From: Leeia speluncae
Lineage (GTDB): Bacteria > Pseudomonadota > Gammaproteobacteria > Burkholderiales > Leeiaceae
DNA: 64,000 nt
Direction of reading: 5' to 3'
Assembly (NCBI RefSeq): GCF_020564625.1
Contig: NZ_JAJBZT010000005.1
Coordinates: 186,001 to 250,000, forward strand
Positions 38,688 to 47,882 of the stretch are shown piece by piece. The notes beneath the pieces are model-generated. The model did not search any database. It saw nothing but the letters and a program-made list of their open reading frames with translations, and was not told where the DNA came from. Position 1 is the first letter of the stretch, and every line of letters begins with the position of its first letter. The position numbers were made by a program, and so were the translations under genes.

Positions 38688-39032
38688 GTCATCACCATTC
38701 GTTGACAAAGTCAATTAATAGACTGATTAGCAGGATAAATAGTTCCGATCTTTTCTATCCATTTTTCAACTATTTTAACACTCCATCTTTGAAAGTTATT
38801 GATGAAACACACTTGCATATTTTGGATGACATTGAATTTTTTTCTAAATATCGATGTCATCTCTCACACTATTTATTTGGGTAATGGTTTCTTATAAGTA
38901 AATTCGATAGTAATTGACGGCTATACCCCGAAATTCCTAAGCTCGTACCACTTTCCAACACAACCCGTTGGAATAAAGCCTTACATTTTTGATGTTAACC
39001 ATTGTTGAAATTAGTGACTAAAGGATTCGCGG
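38688..39032. other. gene-free AT-rich region upstream of the LivK-like gene
   Basis: No ORF is supported. It must hold the promoters of both flanking genes. TTCCAAC-ACAACCC-GTTGGAA (38953-38973) is a perfect 7-bp inverted repeat with a 7-nt spacer, about 60 bp before the LivK-like start, and is a candidate operator. A TTGACG box lies at 38914-38919, with no good minus-10 at standard spacing. Confidence 0.45.
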
Positions 39033-40163
39033 ATGAAGCACTTTACAAAAAATGCGATCGCTATTGCATTGTTTGCTACTAGCAGTTTGTCTTTTGCAGA
39101 TGTCGTTGTAAAAGTTGGTCAAGTTAGCCCGATGTCTGGCCCGATTGCTCACTTGGGTAAAGATAACGAAGCAGGTGCAATCCTTGCGATTGAAGATGCG
39201 AATGCGAAAAAAATCAAAATCGCTGGTCAAGTAGTTAAATTTGAACTGGTTTCAGAAGATGATGCTGGTGATCCTAAAACCGCGACCGTGGTCGCTCAAA
39301 AATTGGTCGATGCCAAAGTCGTGGGCGTCGTTGGTCACTTAAACTCTGGTACATCTATCCCGGCATCTCGCTTATATAGCGATGCTGGCATTCCGCAGAT
39401 CACCCCTTCTGCGACTAACCCAAAATACACCCAGCAAGGTTTTAAAACCACTTTCCGCGTGGTAGCCAATGACGTGCAGCAAGGTGGCGCCATGGGCCAG
39501 TTTGCGATGAAGAACTTGAAGGGCAAAAACATTGCAATCGTGGATGACCGTACCGCTTATGGCCAAGGCTTGGCTGATCAGGTAGAAGCGCGTGTAAAAG
39601 CGCTAGGCGGCAAGGTGGTATCTCGCGAATATGGTACAGACAAAACCACCGACTGGATGTCGGTACTGACCTCTATCAAATCGCGTGCACCAGATGTCGT
39701 ACTTTACGGCGGTATGGATGCAACTGCAGGTCCATTACTACAACAAATGCGCCGCTTGGGCATGAAGACTCCATTGGTAGCGGGTGATGGTGCATGTTCG
39801 CCAGAGATGATCAAACTAGCAGGGAACGGCATCGATGCCAACACCTACTGTACGATCGCTGGTGTACCGCGCGACAAGATGCCAAAAGGAAAAGAATTCT
39901 ACGCTCGCTTTAAGAAGCGTTTTGGCATGGACGTACAGACCTACTCTCCATACGAATACGATGCGATGACTGCATTGATTACCGCCATGCAGCAGGCAAA
40001 CTCTACTGATCCAAAAGTATTCTTGCCTAAACTAGCTAGCATCAAAATGCCTGGCGTAACTGGTGTTATCCAGTTCACTCCAAACGGTGACATCAGCAAT
40101 GGTTCGGTTACCGTTCACCAATTTGAGAATAACGGCTGGAAACCAGTCGCTGTTGTCAAATAA
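39033..40163 (+). CDS. branched-chain amino-acid ABC transporter binding protein (LivK-like), copy 1
   Basis: A 376-residue periplasmic binding protein of the Leu/Ile/Val type. The signal peptide ends LSFA-D near residue 22. The mature protein has the family blocks VGQVSPMSGPIAHLGKDNEAG, PQITPSATNPKYT, DDRTAYGQGLADQ and YGGMDATAGPLLQQM. No LivHMGF transporter genes are nearby. It is highly similar along its whole mature length to the protein at 49564, so they are paralogues. It is monocistronic and followed by a strong terminator. Confidence 0.92.
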   Translation: MKHFTKNAIAIALFATSSLSFADVVVKVGQVSPMSGPIAHLGKDNEAGAILAIEDANAKKIKIAGQVVKFELVSEDDAGDPKTATVVAQKLVDAKVVGVVGHLNSGTSIPASRLYSDAGIPQITPSATNPKYTQQGFKTTFRVVANDVQQGGAMGQFAMKNLKGKNIAIVDDRTAYGQGLADQVEARVKALGGKVVSREYGTDKTTDWMSVLTSIKSRAPDVVLYGGMDATAGPLLQQMRRLGMKTPLVAGDGACSPEMIKLAGNGIDANTYCTIAGVPRDKMPKGKEFYARFKKRFGMDVQTYSPYEYDAMTALITAMQQANSTDPKVFLPKLASIKMPGVTGVIQFTPNGDISNGSVTVHQFENNGWKPVAVVK

Positions 40164-40207
40164 CGCATCTCGGCACATGGTGGTGCCGAATGTGAACATA
40201 CTCACTC

Positions 40208-40232
40208 ACCCCGGTTCGCCGGGGTCTTTTTT
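40208..40232 (+). terminator. intrinsic terminator of LivK-like copy 1
   Basis: ACCCCGG-TTCG-CCGGGGT hairpin (40208-40225) with a UUCG-type tetraloop, followed by CTTTTTTT. Confidence 0.92.
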
Positions 40233-40255
40233 TATTCACCGCGCCAATCGCCAAT

Positions 40256-40284
40256 AAAAAAGGCCGGTTAGTACCGACCTTTTT
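40256..40284 (-). terminator. intrinsic terminator of the FKBP gene
   Basis: Arms 40256-40268 and 40273-40284 pair with one mismatch around a TAGT loop; the A6 run on the plus strand is a U tract on the minus transcript. It lies 19 nt after the stop. Confidence 0.78.
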
Positions 40285-40303
40285 AGCAGACTACGGTTGG
40301 CAA

Positions 40304-40630
40304 TTAGCCCACGCGAATCAACTCTACTTCAAATACCAACGTAGCATTTGGAGGAATAACGCCACCCGCGCCACGTGCGCCGTAGCCTAATTCAGCAGGG
40401 ATAGTCAGCTTACGAACGCCGCCCTCTTTCATCCCTTGCACGCCTTGATCCCAACCACGAATCACATGACCAGCGCCCAATGGGAAGCTAAATGGCTGAC
40501 TACGATCTTTACTAGAATCGAACTTCTTGCCATCGGTTAACCAACCAGTGTAATGCACGGTAACGTGTTGACCAGCCACTGCTTCTTTGCCTTCGCCGGT
40601 GGTGATATCTTCAATAATTAGTTCTGACAC
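40304..40630 (-). CDS. FKBP-type peptidyl-prolyl isomerase
   Basis: A 108-residue single-domain FKBP, the minimal catalytic size, which isomerises X-Pro bonds during folding. Conserved residues of the binding pocket are visible in [43 protein letters not shown], and the C-terminal [25 protein letters not shown]. There is no signal peptide, so it is cytoplasmic. It is monocistronic, with its own terminator. Confidence 0.95.
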   Translation of the reverse strand: MSELIIEDITTGEGKEAVAGQHVTVHYTGWLTDGKKFDSSKDRSQPFSFPLGAGHVIRGWDQGVQGMKEGGVRKLTIPAELGYGARGAGGVIPPNATLVFEVELIRVG

Positions 40631-40730
40631 AATGTTTTCCTTATCGAGCGAGTGTGATTGCTTGGTTAGCCATCACAGAAGCACGCATACTAGCATTAGG
40701 TATGCCGGTTGATCTATGCAGGGACACAGA

Positions 40731-41195
40731 TTAGTCTTCTGGTGTTGGGCGTAAGTCAATGCCTTCTATCCGTTGGACAATTTCTTTTTTCGGATCACAC
40801 GTAACGGTGGCCAGGGTTTTTCCATTCGCTAATACGGCAACGCCACCTTCCGGTTCTGGTTCATCATTCTCTTCCATTGGTTTTTCAAATGCCCAATAAA
40901 CGCTATAGGTGGTTTTACCATTGGGCACGTCTACCGCATAAGAAATGGTTCGTCCGATGCCTTGCCATTGATAGGTTGAAGCCGATTGTCTTGGGGCCTT
41001 TACGATAATTTCTGGCGCGACATCAGGTTTTCCAAAGGCGTAATCGATAGTTTTCCCGCTATCACATACCTCAATGATTTTCCCCTTGGTCGTCGTGCAA
41101 TGAAACACGGTTTGGCTAGGTTTGGCACATTGAGGGAAGGCGAAGCTAACCGTACTGACGAATAATGCAGCAAAAGGAAGGATGTAAGACTTCAT
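40731..41195 (-). CDS. exported hypothetical protein
   Basis: A 154-residue protein with a clear signal peptide (MKSYILPFAALFVSTVSFA) and four cysteines in the mature part (Cys23, Cys33, Cys44 and one in TVTCDPKK), suggesting two disulfides in the periplasm. The mature part looks beta-rich. I do not recognise the family. It is isolated between the FKBP gene and a LysR gene, both on the same strand but with gaps of about 100 and 150 bp. Confidence 0.65.
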   Translation of the reverse strand: MKSYILPFAALFVSTVSFAFPQCAKPSQTVFHCTTTKGKIIEVCDSGKTIDYAFGKPDVAPEIIVKAPRQSASTYQWQGIGRTISYAVDVPNGKTTYSVYWAFEKPMEENDEPEPEGGVAVLANGKTLATVTCDPKKEIVQRIEGIDLRPTPED

Positions 41196-41343
41196 TATTA
41201 GCTCTCATAGATAAGACATTACTTCAAATAGCAATTCACTTGGGAAATTGCCAAGGTTGATTTAGCTTAGATGGTAGAAGCGCTTTTTGCTGAAATATGC
41301 AAAACAAGCTTGATGTAGTCATCAAGATAGAACAACCCAACCA

Positions 41344-42219
41344 TCAAGACACCGATTCAGCCAGTAGCCAATCCGCAAACGCTTTTAACGCAGTTGATTG
41401 GGGTTTGTTCGTGTTCACCGTGAAATAATACCCATCACCTGTCGCTATTTGATGAGGATGCGGAATCCTCAACAGCCCAGATTGAACATCGCCCGCGACT
41501 AGGGTTGCGTCCCCCACCGCAATGCCAAACCCTTGAATGGCCGCGCTAATGGCTAAATCCATGGTATCAAATTGCTGATTTCGATTCGCTTGCGTAGTTT
41601 GGCTGCCAACGGTAGTCAGCCACAAATACCAATCTCGCTGGTCTCTGGTTGGGTGCAATAAGGTATAGCGGAGAATTTCTGTTGGATTTAGTTCGGTTTG
41701 GGTGGTTAACGAAGGCGCACAAATGGGCACCAATACTTCATCAAAGAGTTTATGGCATTGTGCGTAACGTGATGTATCTCTGCCAAACAAAACGGCAGCA
41801 TCAAAGGGTTCATGCAGGAAGTCGACATCATGCGCACTAGTCGTGGTGAGTTCTACGGGTATGTCAGGTTGTGATTTTTCCCAGATCATCAACTTCGGTA
41901 ATAACCAACGCATGGCACACGTTGGCGCTTTTAGGCGAATCACATGGTGTGATTTTGCTGCTTTATCTGCGGCCTTCTGGATCAGATCAAACGCAGCGCG
42001 CAATTCTGGCAGCAATGACTCCCCTTGTACGGTAAGTTTTAGCCCCCTTGCCTCCCGATAAAACAATTTCATCCCAATATGTTGTTCTAAAGAAGCAATC
42101 TGCCGACTCACCGCGCCTTGCGTTACACAAAGCTCATCTGCCGCGCGGGTGAGGTTAAGGTGCCTCGCCGCAACGACAAAAGCGTGAAGCGCATTCAGTG
42201 GAGGGAGTCTCACAGACAT
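41344..42219 (-). CDS. LysR-family transcriptional regulator (GcvA-like)
   Basis: A 291-residue LysR regulator with the GcvA-type start LPPLNALHAFVVAARHLNLTRAADELCVTQGAVSRQIASLE, then an effector-binding domain. It is divergent from the aminotransferase/amidase operon, with 161 bp between the starts, the classic arrangement for a LysR regulator and its target. Its effector could therefore be an amino acid or 2-oxoacid; this is inference. It is related to the LysR protein at 6394. Confidence 0.9.
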   Translation of the reverse strand: MSVRLPPLNALHAFVVAARHLNLTRAADELCVTQGAVSRQIASLEQHIGMKLFYREARGLKLTVQGESLLPELRAAFDLIQKAADKAAKSHHVIRLKAPTCAMRWLLPKLMIWEKSQPDIPVELTTTSAHDVDFLHEPFDAAVLFGRDTSRYAQCHKLFDEVLVPICAPSLTTQTELNPTEILRYTLLHPTRDQRDWYLWLTTVGSQTTQANRNQQFDTMDLAISAAIQGFGIAVGDATLVAGDVQSGLLRIPHPHQIATGDGYYFTVNTNKPQSTALKAFADWLLAESVS

Positions 42220-42380
42220 GAGGGATTATTCCTATTTGTCATTCTTACGTTTAGGTATGCATTTTTCTCATGGCTAGTATGACAACAATTCCCTTGTGGG
42301 GGCAAGTGTAGATGCTTACAGTTTGTGCAAATCTTAATCACAAGAAGCGTCATTAAAACGCTGACTAAAGAGGACTGCGA

Positions 42381-43550
42381 ATGAATTTCCCTACCCCTGC
42401 CATTAGCTCTAAATTACCGGATGTAGGCACCAACATTTTTACGGTGATCGGTCAGTTAAGTAGTGAATATCAAGCCATTAATCTTTCGCAAGGCGCGCCG
42501 AATTTTCCTTGTGACCCAGCGTTGATCGAACTCACCCATGAGGCAATGTTAAGTGGGCTAAACCAATACGCGCCAATGGCAGGTGTGCTTAGCCTACGCG
42601 AAACACTCGCTGAAAAAGTACACACACTTTATGGACAATCGTTTGATCCGCAAGATGAAATCACGATTACAGCAAGTGCCAGCGAGGCACTTTACTCGGC
42701 AATTAGCGCGCTAGTGCATGCAGGGGATGAAGTCATCTATTTCGAACCATCATTCGATAGTTACGCACCAATTGTTCGCTTGCAAGGTGCAACCCCTGTA
42801 GCCATTAAACTCAAACAACCAGATTTTCATGTGGATTGGGCAGAAGTAAAAAGCAAGATTACTGCTAAAACCAAAATGATCATCGTTAATACCCCGCACA
42901 ACCCAAGTGCATCGGTCTTTTCTAAAGCCGATTTAGATTCGCTCGCCGAAGTCACTAGAGACACCAATATTGTGGTGCTATCGGATGAGGTATACGAACA
43001 CATTGTGTTTGATGGGGCGGTTCACCATAGCGTGGTCTCCCATCCTGAATTAGCCGCGCGTAGCGTGATGGTGTCTTCATTTGGGAAATCTTTTCATGTG
43101 ACCGGCTGGCGAATTGGCTATTGCTTGGCACCCGCGGCGATTACAGCAGAGCTTCGTAAAGTGCACCAGTTCATGATGTTTTCTGCGGACACCCCGATGC
43201 AGCACGCACTGGCAGCCTATATGAAAACCCCATCAACCTATCTATCGCTTGGGCAGTTGTATCAAGAGAAACGCGATCTATTGGTGAATCTCTTAAAAGA
43301 CTCGCCTTTTGAGTTATTACCCAGCCATGGCTCATTTTTCTTGTTGGCTAAATATGGGCATTTTAGTCAGTTATCCGATAGCGAATTTGTTCTGCAATTG
43401 ATTAAAGAACATCGTGTTTCTGCAATTCCACTATCTGCCTTTTATACTGATGGTACGGATGATCGAATTATTCGTTTCTCTTTCTCTAAAGACGAAGCCA
43501 CGTTAAGAAAAGCCGCCGCTGCGCTTTGCCAAGTAGGAGCGGCAAAATGA
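42381..43550 (+). CDS. PLP aminotransferase (methionine/glutamine aminotransferase, YbdL-like)
   Basis: A 389-residue class I aminotransferase. The PLP lysine is Lys236 in SSFGKSFHVTGWRIGY; NTPHNPSA and SDEVYEHIVFDG are the other PLP-pocket motifs. The start FPTPAISSKLPDVGTNIFTVIGQLSSEYQAINLSQGAPNF matches the YbdL/KAT-III group, which transaminates methionine, glutamine and aromatic amino acids. The next gene, a nitrilase-family amidase overlapping by 4 nt, fits the known glutamine transaminase plus omega-amidase pairing. Confidence 0.9.
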   Translation: MNFPTPAISSKLPDVGTNIFTVIGQLSSEYQAINLSQGAPNFPCDPALIELTHEAMLSGLNQYAPMAGVLSLRETLAEKVHTLYGQSFDPQDEITITASASEALYSAISALVHAGDEVIYFEPSFDSYAPIVRLQGATPVAIKLKQPDFHVDWAEVKSKITAKTKMIIVNTPHNPSASVFSKADLDSLAEVTRDTNIVVLSDEVYEHIVFDGAVHHSVVSHPELAARSVMVSSFGKSFHVTGWRIGYCLAPAAITAELRKVHQFMMFSADTPMQHALAAYMKTPSTYLSLGQLYQEKRDLLVNLLKDSPFELLPSHGSFFLLAKYGHFSQLSDSEFVLQLIKEHRVSAIPLSAFYTDGTDDRIIRFSFSKDEATLRKAAAALCQVGAAK

Positions 43551-44365
43551 TGACCGAACGCATGTTAGTAGCTGCCGTGCAAATGAATAGCGGCGAAATG
43601 CTGGGAGAAAACCTTAGCCTAGCCCGCCAGCTCGTCAAAGAGGCGTCTGAAAAAGGCGCGCAATTAGTGGTTCTGCCTGAGTATTTTTATTTGATGGGTA
43701 AAACCGATGAGGCACGTTTGTCCCTAGGTGAGCCGTTTGGCGATGGACCCATCCAACGGTTCTTATCAGACTTAGCCAGAGAAAATGGTATCTGGTTGCA
43801 ATGCGGCACCGTGCCACTGTCAGGCCCAGACAAACAGCATGTGTTTAATAGCTGCTTAACTTTTAATCCAGAAGGCGAATGTGTAGGTCGCTACGACAAA
43901 ATCCATTTGTTTGGTTTCCAAGATAGCAAAGACACTTACCAAGAATCGGATACCTTAAGTGCTGGTGATGTGGTCACGACACTCATCACCCCATTTGGTC
44001 GTTTACGCCCTTCTATTTGTTATGACCTACGCTTCCCAGAGCTATTTAGAACCGCACCAGCACCAGAACTGATCACCGTGCCGGCGGCCTTTACCCATAC
44101 AACGGGTTTAGCGCATTGGGAGGTTCTGCTACGGGCAAGAGCAATCGAAAACCAATGTTATGTGATTGCTGCGGCGCAAACCGGTTGGCACCCGAATGGC
44201 CGCCAAACCTTTGGGCACAGCATGATTATTGACCCGTGGGGCAAAGTGCTAAGCGTACTACCCGAAGGGAATGGGGTTGTTATTGCTGAACTAGATCCAA
44301 GTGTATTAGCCGAAATCCGTCAGAAGTTACCCGCTTTGCAACATCGCCGTTTAGATAAACATTGA
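43547..44365 (+). CDS. carbon-nitrogen hydrolase (Nit1/omega-amidase type)
   Basis: A 272-residue nitrilase-superfamily amidase. The catalytic triad is visible: Glu45 (LPEYFY), Lys118 (YDKIHLF) and Cys158 (ICYDLRFPELFR). The last two motifs resemble Nit1-type deaminated-glutathione amidases. The YbdL-like neighbour suggests an omega-amidase acting on 2-oxoglutaramate-type products; the sequence does not decide. The ATG at 43547 overlaps the upstream stop (ATGA) and has an AGGAG site; a second ATG follows directly. Confidence 0.88.
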   Translation: MMTERMLVAAVQMNSGEMLGENLSLARQLVKEASEKGAQLVVLPEYFYLMGKTDEARLSLGEPFGDGPIQRFLSDLARENGIWLQCGTVPLSGPDKQHVFNSCLTFNPEGECVGRYDKIHLFGFQDSKDTYQESDTLSAGDVVTTLITPFGRLRPSICYDLRFPELFRTAPAPELITVPAAFTHTTGLAHWEVLLRARAIENQCYVIAAAQTGWHPNGRQTFGHSMIIDPWGKVLSVLPEGNGVVIAELDPSVLAEIRQKLPALQHRRLDKH

Positions 44366-44460
44366 TTAAGGATCGTGACAACAAGGAAGACAACGATTAG
44401 CATTGCGCCCTTTTTTGTTCCCTTGTCGAATAGATCCCCCGTTTTTACAGGAGAGAAAGC

Positions 44461-45237
44461 ATGAAATTTACATTCCGTTTAGCCGCATTCGCCCTAGCAG
44501 CAACCGCTGGAATTGCCAGCGCAGACAATAGCTTACGTTTTGGTATTGAAGCGGAATACCCTCCGTTTGAATCCAAAAATGCAGCTGGCCAACTAGAAGG
44601 CTTTGATGTTGATCTAGGCAATGCGATTTGTGCAAAAGCAAAATTGAAATGCACTTGGGTTGAGAATGCATTTGATAGCCTGATCCCTGCGCTACAAGCA
44701 AAAAAATTCGATGCGATTAACTCTGCCATGAACGCGACCGACAAGCGTCGTGAAGCCATTGATTTTACCGATACCATCTACCGCATCCCAACGCAGCTAA
44801 TTGGTAAAGCGGGCAGCAAAATGGCACCTACAGCAGAAGGCCTAAAAGGCAAAAACGTGGGTGTATTGCAAGGTTCTATTCAAGAAACATTTGCGAAAAC
44901 CCATTGGGAACCACATGGCGTCACCGTGACCGCATACAAAGACCAAAACATGGTTTATGCTGACCTAGCGTCTGGCCGTTTAGATGCTACCTTGGTGATG
45001 GCTGCAGCAGGGCAAGCAGGCTTTTTAAGTAAGCCTGAAGGCAAAGGCTATGCATTTATTGGCGCTGCAGTGAAAGACGACAAAATCTTAGGTAGTGGGA
45101 TTGCATTCGGTTTACGCAAGGGTGACGACGCCCACAAAAAGCAATTGAATGCAGCGATTGCTGAAGTGAAGAAAGATGGTACCGTTGCAAAACTAGCGAA
45201 AAAATACTTCTCTGGTTTTGATGTAACCGTGAAGTAA
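44461..45237 (+). CDS. polar amino-acid ABC transporter substrate-binding protein (ArgT/HisJ-like), second copy
   Basis: A 258-residue periplasmic binding protein. The signal peptide ends ASA-D near residue 21. RFGIEAEYPPFESKN, FDVDLGNAICAKAKLKCTWVENAFDSLIPAL and LKGKNVGVLQGSIQETF match the Lys/Arg/Orn family. A strong AGGAGAG site precedes the ATG. No permease or ATPase gene is linked. It shares its fold and many motifs with the protein at 8841. It lies between an amidase and hydroxyacid dehydrogenase genes, which suggests uptake of an amino acid degraded by neighbours. Confidence 0.9.
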   Translation: MKFTFRLAAFALAATAGIASADNSLRFGIEAEYPPFESKNAAGQLEGFDVDLGNAICAKAKLKCTWVENAFDSLIPALQAKKFDAINSAMNATDKRREAIDFTDTIYRIPTQLIGKAGSKMAPTAEGLKGKNVGVLQGSIQETFAKTHWEPHGVTVTAYKDQNMVYADLASGRLDATLVMAAAGQAGFLSKPEGKGYAFIGAAVKDDKILGSGIAFGLRKGDDAHKKQLNAAIAEVKKDGTVAKLAKKYFSGFDVTVK

Positions 45238-45303
45238 TTTTCCAAGTAGGGATAGCCACACGGCTATCCCGCATCTGCTGTTTCTCCTCCACAGGTCTGT
45301 GCC

Positions 45304-46686
45304 ATGAACCTGCTTGCTGAACTTTCCGCTCTACTCACTCCGAATGAACTTTTGCAAGGTAAGGATATCCCCGAGCGATACTACACGCCGTATGCGGAGT
45401 CTCCACTGGCCGCACCATTGGCGGTTGCACGGCCAGATACGCTAGAGAAACTCGTTAGTACACTTGCGATTGCACATCAATCTGCCTGCCCCGTCATTCC
45501 ACAAGGTGGATTCACAGGGCTTGCTGGTGGGGCGAACCCTTCTCCCAATAGCCTCGTCGTCGCGATGGAACGCTATTGTGGCATAGAAGAAATCGATACA
45601 GCAGGCGCAACTGTCACCGTTCGGGCCGGAACGCCCCTCTCCATTGTGCAAGCGGCAGTTGCCGAACAAGGTTTTACCCTAGGCATTGATCTGGGTGCAC
45701 GCGATAGCTGCCAGATTGGCGGCTTAATTGCCACCAACGCCGGCGGCAACCGTGCCATCCGCTATGGCGTGATGCGTGATCAGGTACTAGGCCTAGAAGT
45801 CATTCTGCCGGATGGTACATTGGTCAGTAGCCTAAATCGCATGCTGAAAAACAATGCAGGCCTAGATATCAAACAACTTTTTATCGGCAGTGAAGGGACA
45901 CTGGGGCTAATTACTCGCGCCGTGATCAAACTTTATCCGGCACTGCACACGCCCGTCACTTGCTTACTCTCCGTCGCAAATGCTGAGAACGTCACAGCAC
46001 TTTGGCGAGCTGCTCGTACTCATTTACCCGATTTACTCAGTTTCGAAGTCATGTGGCCCGATTTTTATCAGTTTATGTCTAGCCGGATGCCTGACACACC
46101 CTTTCCGCTTCCCGCAGAAGATAGCTTCAAAGTCTTACTAGAATACGCCAGCCCTATTCAAACAGCAGAGGATCTACAGTCGGCACTCACTGACACACTC
46201 GGGGCATGGTTGGAAAGCGGCTTAATTAACGATGCAACGATAGCTAGTAATCTGGATCAGGCTAGGCAGCTATGGCATATCCGGGAAGGATTGCCAATGG
46301 ACAACCTACCTGCTTTGCTGAATTTTGATGTTAGTTTGCCAATTGCCGATATTGACCCGTTTGTCCAACGCTGCACCAGCCAACTACTCAATACTTGGCC
46401 AAGCGTCATTTGTTTACCCTTTGGGCATTTGGGAGATAGCAATCTCCATTTAGGGATTTCACTCAACCAAGAAACACCGAATGAAGCAGCGCAGATGGCA
46501 GTCTGTGAATTGGTCTACCGACTCATCGGTGAAATGGGCGGTACCATCTCTGCCGAGCATGGGATTGGTCGCTATAAAAAGGCTTACCTCCATCATAGTC
46601 GCCATGCGCCAGAGATTTCGCTCATGCAACAATTCAAACAACTGCTTGACCCTTCCGGGCGGATGAACCCGGGCTGCGTGCTATGA
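45304..46686 (+). CDS. FAD-linked 2-hydroxyacid dehydrogenase (GlcD/D-lactate dehydrogenase-like)
   Basis: A 460-residue flavoprotein of the vanillyl-alcohol-oxidase type. The FAD domain shows PVIPQGGFTGLAGGANP and QIGGLIATNAGGNRAIRYGVMRDQVLGLEVILPDG; the C-terminal substrate domain has FGHLGDSNLHLGIS and AEHGIGRYKK, the metal/substrate motifs of D-2-hydroxyacid dehydrogenases. Candidates are D-lactate, glycolate or D-2-hydroxyglutarate. The stop overlaps the start of an FMN-dependent L-hydroxyacid oxidase by 4 nt, so the pair may oxidise both stereoisomers of one hydroxyacid; this is inference. Confidence 0.88.
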   Translation: MNLLAELSALLTPNELLQGKDIPERYYTPYAESPLAAPLAVARPDTLEKLVSTLAIAHQSACPVIPQGGFTGLAGGANPSPNSLVVAMERYCGIEEIDTAGATVTVRAGTPLSIVQAAVAEQGFTLGIDLGARDSCQIGGLIATNAGGNRAIRYGVMRDQVLGLEVILPDGTLVSSLNRMLKNNAGLDIKQLFIGSEGTLGLITRAVIKLYPALHTPVTCLLSVANAENVTALWRAARTHLPDLLSFEVMWPDFYQFMSSRMPDTPFPLPAEDSFKVLLEYASPIQTAEDLQSALTDTLGAWLESGLINDATIASNLDQARQLWHIREGLPMDNLPALLNFDVSLPIADIDPFVQRCTSQLLNTWPSVICLPFGHLGDSNLHLGISLNQETPNEAAQMAVCELVYRLIGEMGGTISAEHGIGRYKKAYLHHSRHAPEISLMQQFKQLLDPSGRMNPGCVL

Positions 46687-47882
46687 AACGACAACTCTAC
46701 CAAGGGAGAAATGTTGCATATGCAGCTTCTATCGCTGATTTAGCGGCGATGGCAAAAAAACGGCTGCCAAACTTTGCCTGGGAATATCTGGAAGGGGGAG
46801 CAGAAGATGAGCTTGCCATGCAACGCAACCGTCGATCCTTTGACGACTTCACACTCACACCACGTACTCTGGTAGATGTTAGCCAGCGAGATCAATCTGT
46901 CTCGCTATGGGATCAGTCTCTTTCCAGCCCCATGTTGATTGGGCCAACCGGTTTTAACGGTATGCTCTGGCCAGATGCCGATCGCTTACTCTCCAGTGCG
47001 GCAGCTCAATTTGGCATCCCTTTTTGCCTAGCAACCCTATCCAATAGCCGCCTAGAATCTGTCGCCCAAGCAATGCAACGCTACCCGAACCCCAACTTGT
47101 GGTTACAGTTGTATCTCTTTAAAGACCGCAGTTGCACAACCGATTTATTGAACCGTGCAAAGCATGCGGGTGTCAGTACCATCGTACTCACCACAGATGC
47201 GACCGTTTATGGCAATCGGAATTGGGAAGCCCGAAATTATCGCGGTTTTAAACAACCAAACTGGCGGAACCGGCTGCAGTTGATCGCCCGCCCGCACTGG
47301 GTATGGCAAATCCTAATAAATGGCTTACCACGCTTTAGTAATCTAGATGAATTTATAGGCAAACAAGCGGATGCATTGCAGGTAGCAGCGTGGATTGAAT
47401 CTCAAATGGATACCCGCATTAATTGGCATACCTTGTCTTGGCTAAGAGACCAGTGGCAGGGCAAACTATTGATCAAAGGGGTGTTGCATCCTGATGATGC
47501 CAAACAAGCCGCATCAATCGGTGTGGACGGAATCGTTGTTAGTAACCACGGTGGTCGCCAGCTAGATGTTGCACCCGCCGCATTTGAATGCCTGCCAGCC
47601 ATTACAGAAGCCATTCAGGGACGCTGCAAAATCTTGTTGGACTCAGGCATCCGCAGAGGCACAGACATCCTCAAAGCGAAAGCAAATGGGGCAGATGCCG
47701 TCATGCTAGGGCGTGCCACGCTGTATGGCGTCGCGGCCGACGGCGCTAATGGAGTGACCCGCGCACTCACGATATTACACACTGAAATCGACAATGCCAT
47801 GGCTCAGTTAGGTATGACGAATCTTCATCATAACGGCAGGCGAGAAGTCGACTTAATTTCCCGAATGGATAATCCAGAGTGA
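46683..47882 (+). CDS. FMN-dependent alpha-hydroxyacid dehydrogenase (lactate/mandelate type)
   Basis: A 399-residue TIM-barrel FMN enzyme oxidising L-2-hydroxyacids to 2-oxoacids. The start IADLAAMAKKRLPNFAWEYLEGGAEDE, LATLSNSRLESVA, the Lys of LLIKGVLHPDDA, the catalytic His289 in VVSNHGGRQLD and the DSGIRRG phosphate site are present. The choice among LldD, mandelate dehydrogenase or glycolate oxidase is open. It is translationally coupled to the FAD dehydrogenase upstream. Its 3' end overlaps the convergent Lrp gene by 55 nt. Confidence 0.9.
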   Translation: MKRQLYQGRNVAYAASIADLAAMAKKRLPNFAWEYLEGGAEDELAMQRNRRSFDDFTLTPRTLVDVSQRDQSVSLWDQSLSSPMLIGPTGFNGMLWPDADRLLSSAAAQFGIPFCLATLSNSRLESVAQAMQRYPNPNLWLQLYLFKDRSCTTDLLNRAKHAGVSTIVLTTDATVYGNRNWEARNYRGFKQPNWRNRLQLIARPHWVWQILINGLPRFSNLDEFIGKQADALQVAAWIESQMDTRINWHTLSWLRDQWQGKLLIKGVLHPDDAKQAASIGVDGIVVSNHGGRQLDVAPAAFECLPAITEAIQGRCKILLDSGIRRGTDILKAKANGADAVMLGRATLYGVAADGANGVTRALTILHTEIDNAMAQLGMTNLHHNGRREVDLISRMDNPE

